This document shows, in pieces, positions 30,613 to 35,827 of a stretch of 35,827 nt of DNA (position 1 is the first letter of the stretch; each line of letters opens with the position of its first letter). This stretch comes from Chloroflexia bacterium (GTDB lineage: Bacteria > Chloroflexota > Chloroflexia > Thermomicrobiales > JALYUS01), in the NCBI GenBank assembly GCA_025924435.1, contig JAICIL010000006.1:1-35827 (forward strand). Direction: 5' to 3'. A program made the position numbers and the translations under genes. Under the pieces are notes generated by a model, which was given only the letters and a program-made list of their open reading frames with translations, made no database searches and was not told where the DNA came from.

Positions 30613-31827
30613 ATGGCAGATGAGCACACGGCAATCGCGACGCTGCTGCAAGACCTCGTGCGGATTGACTCGGTCAATCCCAGCCTCGTGCCGGGCGCGG
30701 CGGGGGAGGCGGCCATCGCCGCGTACATCGCGGACTCCCTGCGCGCGGCGGGCTTCACCGTATACATGGACGAAGCGGCGCCGGGCCGGGCCAGTGTGAT
30801 GGCCGTCCTGCCCGGCAGGCGGCGCGATGCAACACCCGGTCTCGTCCTCTGCGGCCACACGGATACCGTCGGCGTCGCGAATATGACCGATCCGCCCTTC
30901 GATGGCCGGATCGAGGGCGACCGACTCTACGGGCGCGGCGCGCTCGACATGAAATCCGGCGTCGCCGCCATCCTCGCTGCCGCGCGGGCCATCGCCGCCA
31001 CCGGCCCGCTCGACGGCGACTTGATCCTCGGCCTCGTCGCGGACGAGGAGTACGCGAGTGTCGGCGTCGAGCAGTTCGTCGCGAAACTCCGCGAGCGGGG
31101 TTTGCATCCGGCGGCGGGCATCGTCACGGAGCCGACGAACCTTGCCGTCGTCCACGCGCACAAGGGGTTCACCTGGGGGCGGATCGAGACCGTCGGGCGC
31201 GGCGCGCACGGCAGCGCCTACGACGCGGGCATTGACGCCATCGCGCTGATGGGCCGCGTGATCGCGCGGCTCGAAGCGTTCGACCGGGCGGAACTGCCCC
31301 GGCGGACGCACCCGCTGCTCGGGCGGGCTTCGGTGCATTGCTCGCTGATTTCCGGCGGCGTCGAACTCTCGACCTACCCGGACCGCTGCACGCTGGAGAT
31401 CGAGCGGCGAATGCTCCCCGGTGAGACGCCCGCCGCCGTCCGCGACGAGATCGGAAATATGCTCGCCGATCTGCGCGCCGCGTCCTCCGACTTCACCGCG
31501 ACCTACACGCAGTTCTTCGAGCGCGCGCCACTCGAAGTGCCGGAGGACGCGCCGATTATCCGCGCGATTGACACCGCTGCCGCGCCGGTGCTCGGCGTCT
31601 CGCCCGTCCATACCGGCATGGCTGGTTGGACGGACGCACAAGTGCTCGACGGCGCGGGCATCCAATCCGTCCTCTTCGGCCCCGGCGCCGAGCCGGACCC
31701 GGCGGCGGAATCGCTCAGCCAGGCGCATGCCGCCGTCGAGTACGCCAGCATCCGTTCCGTCGCGACGTGCAGCCGCATTCTCACCTCCATCGCCCGCTCC
31801 TTCTGCCACGCACCGGAAGGACGCTAA
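30613..31827 (+). CDS. M20-family peptidase/deacylase (ArgE/DapE/CPG2-like)
   Basis: 404 residues from the ATG at 30613, with GGAGGGGG upstream. Zinc ligands of the M20 catalytic domain are seen: His82 and the Asp of GHTDTV, bridging Asp112 in GRGALDMKSG, the catalytic Glu145/metal Glu146 in VADEEY, and IVTEPTN. The lid domain is typical (GRGAHGSAYDAGIDAIALMG), and the last His is in PVHTGMAGWTDAQVLDGAG. These enzymes remove acyl or amino acid groups (acetylornithine, succinyl-diaminopimelate, carnosine and others); the exact substrate is open. The stop TAA is the first codon of the CACAGAG repeat that separates it from the converging DUF2079 gene. Confidence 0.93.
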   Translation: MADEHTAIATLLQDLVRIDSVNPSLVPGAAGEAAIAAYIADSLRAAGFTVYMDEAAPGRASVMAVLPGRRRDATPGLVLCGHTDTVGVANMTDPPFDGRIEGDRLYGRGALDMKSGVAAILAAARAIAATGPLDGDLILGLVADEEYASVGVEQFVAKLRERGLHPAAGIVTEPTNLAVVHAHKGFTWGRIETVGRGAHGSAYDAGIDAIALMGRVIARLEAFDRAELPRRTHPLLGRASVHCSLISGGVELSTYPDRCTLEIERRMLPGETPAAVRDEIGNMLADLRAASSDFTATYTQFFERAPLEVPEDAPIIRAIDTAAAPVLGVSPVHTGMAGWTDAQVLDGAGIQSVLFGPGAEPDPAAESLSQAHAAVEYASIRSVATCSRILTSIARSFCHAPEGR

Positions 31828-31916
31828 CCACAGAGGCACAGAGAGGACACGAAGATAAAGAGATTGAAGCGAATCTCATCCCCTTTTCTCTGTGTACTCT
31901 GTGCCTCTGTGATTCA
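31825..31916. repeat. CACAGAG-type inverted repeat, copy 2
   Basis: TAACCACAGAGGCACAGAG on the left and CTCTGTGCCTCTGTGATTCA on the right (each with further units). It fills the whole gap between the converging M20 and DUF2079 genes. The stop codons are part of it: TAA at 31825-31827 on the plus strand, TGA at 31914-31916 on the minus strand. It could form a long hairpin and end transcription from both sides. Confidence 0.85.
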
Positions 31917-33548
31917 ACGATCCTTACGGTAGAGGGTGATGCCGTCGCGGGAGTAGCGGGGGGTGTAGCCTTCGGCGGGGAGGGCGGCGATGGCGGCGGG
32001 ATAGTACGCCAGATAGGGGCGGGCGACATCGCCGTTTGCGTCGAGCAGGAGGTAATCCGCGCCGACGCCGTCGGGGAATTCGGCGAGCAGTTGGCGGTGG
32101 GCGAGGTGCGGCGCGAGGCCCGTTTGCGCGCTGACCGATGCGTCCGGGGGAATGAGCGCGATTGCCTCCGACACCGCCCGCCGATGCATCCGATCCGCCC
32201 CGAACCGGGCGGGGTCGAAGCCGCGGGCGGGCGGGAACGGACTCGCGGACCAGAAAGCGATGCCCGCGCAGAGGATGAGGGCGATGAGGGGGAACGCCCT
32301 AACCCCCCGGCCCCCTTCCGTCACTCCGGCGTGGGAAGGGGGTGACTCATCTGGAGATCGTGCCGCACCACATAACGCCCCGATCTTGCGGCGGCTCACT
32401 CCCCCTTCCTCGCGGGAAGGGGGCCGGGGGGTTAGGTTCCCCAGTCCGCACACCGCCGCGATCCAGGTGAGCGGGAGCACCTCGGCGGAATAGTGGAGCC
32501 GGAGATGCGCTTGCGGCGCGTGCATCGAGAGCAGATGGAAGGCGAGCAGCGGCGCGGCGGCGAGCAGTTCGGCGGGGGCGGCGAGAGGCAGGAATCCTGC
32601 GCTGCCAAGAATGCCGAGCAGGGTGAGCGCCGTTCCCCATGTGAGCAGATGCGCGAGGGCGCGCTGCGGATGTATCGCGAGGCCGGTGAGGATCTCCGCC
32701 GCGCCGCCGCCGAGATAGCCGTACCGCTCTTCGAGGTCGGAGGGGCCGGAACGGAAGTGCGGCATGATGACGAGCGTCGTCAGCGCGCCCCAGCCGACCG
32801 CGATGCCCGCCAGCGTCGCGCCCAATCGCCGCTCCCGCCGCAGGCAGCAGAGCCACGCGACGCCGAGCAGCAGCAGGGCCGTATCCTCCTTCAAGAGGAG
32901 CAGCGGGAGGAGCGCGCCGACCGCCGCCCGTCGCCGCCCGTCGAGGATGAAGCGATAGCCGAGGAAGACGAAGAAGGGCGCCATCGTCTCCGGGTGGAAA
33001 TCGAAGTTGATCGCGTGGTGCAGATAGGGAGAAAAGAGATATGCCCCGGCGATCAGCGCGGCGATGCCGTCGCGATGGAGCAGGCGGCGTGCCACGTGAA
33101 ACAGCGGGAGTGCCGCCGCCGCCGCAAGCAGCGCTTGCGAAATCAGCAGCACGTCCGGCGACGGCCAGAGGCGATAGAGGAGCGCGTAGAGCAGCAGGAC
33201 GGGCTGGACATGCTGGCCGAGGAAGTTGTACGGCACGAACGAGGTCGCGAACAACCGGCCATGTGCGCTATTCCAGATGATCTGATCGAAGAAGGCGAGG
33301 TCGTTCGCCGCCGAATGGAACGCCCGATGGTGCAGCACCCCCGCAGCCGCGAACCCGACGGCTATGAGGATGGTGAGCGTATAGGTGAGAATGAGCGGGG
33401 AAACCCACCCCCTGACGCCCTCCCGCGTCGGGAGGGGGGATTCCCTTCGCGTATCCTGAAGTTCCGCCACATGGAAGAACATCGAGGTCTTGAGGTGCGT
33501 CACCCCCTTCCCTGTGGGGAAGGGAACCGGGGGGTTAGGCAATCTCAC
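31914..33548 (-). CDS. DUF2079 integral membrane protein carrying two in-frame repeat insertions
   Basis: 544 residues with a GTG start that overlaps the stop of the molybdoenzyme gene in GTGA. From about residue 52 the protein is typical DUF2079: AANDLAFFDQIIWNSAHGRLFATS and FLGQHVQPVLLLYALLY in parts, then FDFHPETMAPFFVFLGY, LLLLKEDTALLLLGVAW, and a final soluble ALIPPDASVSAQTGLAPHLAHR. Family role: probably a glycosyltransferase-like membrane enzyme, unproven. Residues 4-50 and about 371-418 do not belong to the family and are translated from the palindromic elements at 33401-33539 and 32298-32436. The frame stays open on both sides, so a full protein with two additions may be made. All possible start codons before residue 50 lie in or next to the first insertion. 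Confidence 0.85.
   Translation of the reverse strand: MRLPNPPVPFPTGKGVTHLKTSMFFHVAELQDTRRESPLPTREGVRGWVSPLILTYTLTILIAVGFAAAGVLHHRAFHSAANDLAFFDQIIWNSAHGRLFATSFVPYNFLGQHVQPVLLLYALLYRLWPSPDVLLISQALLAAAAALPLFHVARRLLHRDGIAALIAGAYLFSPYLHHAINFDFHPETMAPFFVFLGYRFILDGRRRAAVGALLPLLLLKEDTALLLLGVAWLCCLRRERRLGATLAGIAVGWGALTTLVIMPHFRSGPSDLEERYGYLGGGAAEILTGLAIHPQRALAHLLTWGTALTLLGILGSAGFLPLAAPAELLAAAPLLAFHLLSMHAPQAHLRLHYSAEVLPLTWIAAVCGLGNLTPRPPSREEGGVSRRKIGALCGAARSPDESPPSHAGVTEGGRGVRAFPLIALILCAGIAFWSASPFPPARGFDPARFGADRMHRRAVSEAIALIPPDASVSAQTGLAPHLAHRQLLAEFPDGVGADYLLLDANGDVARPYLAYYPAAIAALPAEGYTPRYSRDGITLYRKDR
32298..32436. repeat. Palindromic element, copy 4, inside the DUF2079 gene
   Basis: Perfect 22-base inverted ends at 32298-32319 and 32415-32436, starting CCTAACCCCCCGG. 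Two inner CCCCCTTCC/GGAAGGGGG hairpins, one on each side. In reverse complement the centre has GAGATCGGGGCGTT-like and CACGGCA segments as in copies 1-3. It encodes a loop of about 47 residues rich in Pro, Ser, Arg and Gly between two hydrophobic segments. Confidence 0.9.
33401..33539. repeat. Palindromic element, copy 5, at the start of the DUF2079 gene
   Basis: The right part, CACCCCCTTCCC and its hairpin and then CCGGGGGGTTAGG, is the common arm. The left part, CCCACCCCCTGACGCCCTCCC with a CGGGAGGG hairpin, is of the type seen at the lipoprotein terminators, so the copy looks mosaic. It begins after the third codon of the gene. Confidence 0.8.
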
Positions 33549-35149
33549 CGTGCCGCGACCTCGACAAAGTGAATGCCCGCCGCGCCGCCGGGGAAGTTCT
33601 GTTCTGCCTTCGTCGGTTGGAGCGCGCCGCCACCGCCGGCATCCGCTTCCGTCTTGCCGAGGGTGCCGTTACCTTCGTAGCAACGGACGCCGAGTTTATA
33701 GTCGCCATTCTTCGGCGGCGTCCAGGAGTACTCCCAGAGCGCCCACGACTGCGGCGTGGGCTTCGCCGTGATCGTCGCGGGTTGCCACGTCCCGCCGCCG
33801 TCGGTCGTCACCTCGACCTTGCTCACGCCGCGCAAGCCGCCGTAGGCGATTCCCTGCATCGTGAGCGGCTGGCCGGGCGTCACCGTGTCGCCCTTCACCG
33901 GAAAGTCAATGCGCGAGAGGGTCTTGACGACCGCCGCGCGGTCCCACCCCTGCGATTCGTAGAAGCCTTTGGTGTGCCCGCGATTGATGTCAATGCGCGT
34001 CACCCACTTGACATGCTTCTCGCCGTAGCGCCCCGGCGTGATGATCCGGGCCGGGTAGCCGTGCTTCTGGGGCAACGGCTCGCCGTTCATGCCATATGCG
34101 ACGATCACGCCCTCCGCCGCGATTTTGTCGAATTCCATCGTGTTCGTGTAGCCGTCCGTGGCGGTGAAGAGGATTTCCGTCGCGCCGGGGGCCGGTTTCG
34201 CCATGTCAATGAGCGTCTGGAGCGGCACGCCATGCCAAGCCGCCGTGCTGATCAATCCACCGCCGACGAGATTGCCGATGCAGGCGAGCGTCGCCGTTTC
34301 GTCCACGGCGGGCAGGGCCTTGAGATCGGCGAAGGAGAGCATCATCGGGTTCGCGACAGCGCCACAGACTTCCAGTTGCCAGACGCTCGCGTCGCTGATC
34401 TGCGGGTCCGCAAGGTTCTTCGTGACGCTGTAGAACGTCGCGTTGTCCGTGATTGGCCGGACGGGCCGCTTCGGGCGGTGGCCGTCGTAGCCGAGCGTCG
34501 AGATGCGCTGGAGGCCGAGCGCGAGTGCGCCGAAGGCGATGACCGCGCCGCCGCCGATGAAGGAGACTGCCTGTCGCCGCGTAACCGTCCGCGTGCCATT
34601 ATCCGTCGCCTGCGCGGCGATTTCGCGCCGCCGGGCGAGCAGGAAGAGCGCCGGGAGGAGGAGGCCGAAGAAGAGGTAATCGCAGAAAATTGCGATGATC
34701 GTCAGCGCGCGGCCCGTGGCGAGCGCGTGGCCGTGATAATTCTCAGGGAGGACGGGCCAGAGGGCGGCGAGGGTCGCGAGCCAGAGGCCGAGCGCGACGA
34801 GTGGCCCGAACGCCCATTGTTTCCATGCGGGCGCGTCTTCCCTACCCCACGAGCGCGCGTACCAGAGCGCCACCCCGCCGCCGACGAGCAATTGCGCGCC
34901 GATCGCGGAGAGTTCGGGGAGGAGTTTGGCGAACTGCCCGATCACGCCGAGGATGTCGCCGGACGCCTGCCCCGGCACGAGCGGGATGACGCGCTCGGTG
35001 ATCAACCCCGGCACGGAGGCGATGCCGAAAACGAGCCGATGCCCGAACATCGCCGCCGTCATCCAGAGCGCGGCGATCACGCCGAGCAGTTGCGGGCTGC
35101 CAACCCCCGCCCTATCGGCCATGTCGTGCTCAATCGGTGCGGTTTTCAT
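33545..35149 (-). CDS. Membrane-anchored sulfite-oxidase-type molybdopterin oxidoreductase
   Basis: 534 residues from the ATG at 35149, with GGAAAGGG 9 bases upstream. Residues 20-175 hold four membrane helices; a fifth follows TRRQAVSFIGGG (residues 190-215), which could act like a Tat-type anchor. Then comes the molybdopterin domain: SVWQLEVCGAVANPMMLSFADL, with the likely molybdenum ligand Cys290 in LACIGNLVGGG, and HGVPLQTLIDMA, GYPARIITPGRYGEKHVKWVT in parts. The C-terminal immunoglobulin-like dimerisation domain holds GVSKVEVTTDGGGTWQPA and WALWEYSWTPPKNGDY. The substrate is unknown; sulfite or other small oxyanions and amides are possibilities. No maturation gene is adjacent. The next gene overlaps by 4 bases. 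Confidence 0.92.
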   Translation of the reverse strand: MKTAPIEHDMADRAGVGSPQLLGVIAALWMTAAMFGHRLVFGIASVPGLITERVIPLVPGQASGDILGVIGQFAKLLPELSAIGAQLLVGGGVALWYARSWGREDAPAWKQWAFGPLVALGLWLATLAALWPVLPENYHGHALATGRALTIIAIFCDYLFFGLLLPALFLLARRREIAAQATDNGTRTVTRRQAVSFIGGGAVIAFGALALGLQRISTLGYDGHRPKRPVRPITDNATFYSVTKNLADPQISDASVWQLEVCGAVANPMMLSFADLKALPAVDETATLACIGNLVGGGLISTAAWHGVPLQTLIDMAKPAPGATEILFTATDGYTNTMEFDKIAAEGVIVAYGMNGEPLPQKHGYPARIITPGRYGEKHVKWVTRIDINRGHTKGFYESQGWDRAAVVKTLSRIDFPVKGDTVTPGQPLTMQGIAYGGLRGVSKVEVTTDGGGTWQPATITAKPTPQSWALWEYSWTPPKNGDYKLGVRCYEGNGTLGKTEADAGGGGALQPTKAEQNFPGGAAGIHFVEVAAR

Positions 35150-35166
35150 CGTTGTGCCCTTTCCAA

Positions 35167-35787
35167 TCAGACATCCCCGTATGTGTGCGTGCGGCACCGG
35201 GCATACCGGTAGCCGTTCGCCTCCCAGATCGCGACGGAGGCCCAGGAGTGCGCGGCGATCAGTGCTCGGAACGACGCGGCAGAGAAATAGTGCTCCTCCG
35301 GCGGCTCGATATAGCGCGCGTCCGCATCCGCCGCGCGCGCGACCCGATGGAGCAGCGCCAGCACGCTTGTCCGCCGCCGGAGCGGTTCCGCCAGGAGGAA
35401 GATACCGCCCGGTGCGAGCACGCGCCGCGCCTCCGCCAGCACCGCCCCCCGCTCCGGCACGACCATCAGGAGGCGCGAGGCGAGCACCCGATCGTATGCG
35501 CCGGTCGGTTCCGCCAGCACGCGCGCGTCGCCGACCACGAAGCGCACGTTTGGATCGTGCGCTCGCTGCCGCGCCAGCGCGACCTGCCGGGGGGCGCGGT
35601 CCACGCCGGTGACGCGCAATTGCGGATGGATGGCGGCGAACGCGCTCGCGTAGAACCCCGGCCCGCAGCCGAGTTCGATCAGGCTCCGCGCCCCCGCGAG
35701 ATCGAGCGCCGCCGCCACCGCCACCCGGTCATCCGGGAAGCGATGCAGCCGGAAATCGGCGTACAGCGGGGCGAAACGGTCATACAA
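35167..35787 (-). CDS. Class I SAM-dependent methyltransferase
   Basis: 206 residues. The SAM-binding motif I is LIELGCGPGFYASAFA; motif II is VTGVDRAP, followed by VVGDARVL and LRVLAPGG-like segments (ARRVLAPGGIFLLAE). The target is not assigned. The start is a TTG at 35787 with no ribosome binding site; the frame is open to the window end, so the true start may lie beyond it, although the GGACTGA repeat just upstream suggests intergenic sequence. It lies 17 bases before the molybdoenzyme gene on the same strand, so it may be the first gene of a three-gene unit with the molybdoenzyme and DUF2079 genes. Confidence 0.85.
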   Translation of the reverse strand: MYDRFAPLYADFRLHRFPDDRVAVAAALDLAGARSLIELGCGPGFYASAFAAIHPQLRVTGVDRAPRQVALARQRAHDPNVRFVVGDARVLAEPTGAYDRVLASRLLMVVPERGAVLAEARRVLAPGGIFLLAEPLRRRTSVLALLHRVARAADADARYIEPPEEHYFSAASFRALIAAHSWASVAIWEANGYRYARCRTHTYGDV

Positions 35788-35789
35788 AG

Positions 35790-35820
35790 AGGACTGAGGA
35801 CTCAGGACTGAGGACTGAGC
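35790..35820. repeat. GGACTGA-type repeat at the window end
   Basis: GGACTGAGGACTC then AGGACTGAGGACTGAG: the same unit as at 12289-12361. Probably one half of an inverted pair whose other half is outside the window. Confidence 0.75.
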
Positions 35821-35827
35821 CGGAATC

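Overview
The window is about 36 kb of GC-rich (roughly two-thirds G+C) bacterial chromosome. It is densely packed with single genes and two- or three-gene operons on both strands. I see no rRNA, tRNA, phage, CRISPR or transposase gene. The features fit Chloroflexota, perhaps Thermomicrobia or a relative: lipoprotein substrate-binding proteins with long Ala/Thr-rich linkers, many start codons other than ATG, extended -10 promoters, and abundant intergenic palindromic repeats. This placement is an inference from style; no marker gene in the window proves it.

Layout. 1-2.8 kb: the end of an aldo/keto reductase, a four-helix-bundle (S23-type) cassette between inverted repeats, an amidohydrolase and a YbjQ-family protein. 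2.9-5.2 kb: polyphosphate kinase. 5.3-11.1 kb, all minus strand: an NmrA-like/SnoaL-like pair, a small membrane protein, a DRE-TIM acyltransferase of the isopropylmalate/homocitrate synthase type, a NUDIX-cupin pair, an FMN-binding protein and the first hicBA toxin-antitoxin pair. 11.1-14.8 kb: an ArsR-type regulator, a MoxR ATPase, a vapBC pair with a clear promoter/operator, and an acetyltransferase. 14.8-20.6 kb: a family 2 glycosyltransferase, a 14-helix MFS exporter with an unusual coiled-coil tail, a GH26-like hydrolase, a PaiB-like flavin protein and a small membrane protein. 21.3-25.3 kb: two tandem paralogous peptide-type ABC transporter lipoproteins. 25.5-27 kb: an ECF sigma/anti-sigma pair. 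27-29 kb: an acetyltransferase/VOC pair and a second hicBA pair. 29-31.8 kb: a flavin-split-barrel/UbiA fusion divergent from an M20 peptidase. 31.9-35.8 kb: a DUF2079 membrane protein, a membrane-anchored sulfite-oxidase-like molybdoenzyme and a methyltransferase.

The gene set is mostly housekeeping and environmental response (phosphate storage, sigma factor signalling, peptide uptake, quinone-type prenylation, drug export), with three toxin-antitoxin modules. The genes do not form one large pathway.

The most unusual content lies in the repeats. A palindromic element of about 130-220 bp, with outer inverted arms and an inner hairpin on each side, occurs at least five times. Two copies lie inside the DUF2079 gene and both keep the reading frame: one just after the third codon and one in a loop between membrane segments. 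Other iterated short-unit repeats (CACAGAG, GGACTGA, GTTCGRR and GCAGCAG types) form inverted pairs at gene ends and sometimes contain the stop codons of the flanking genes.
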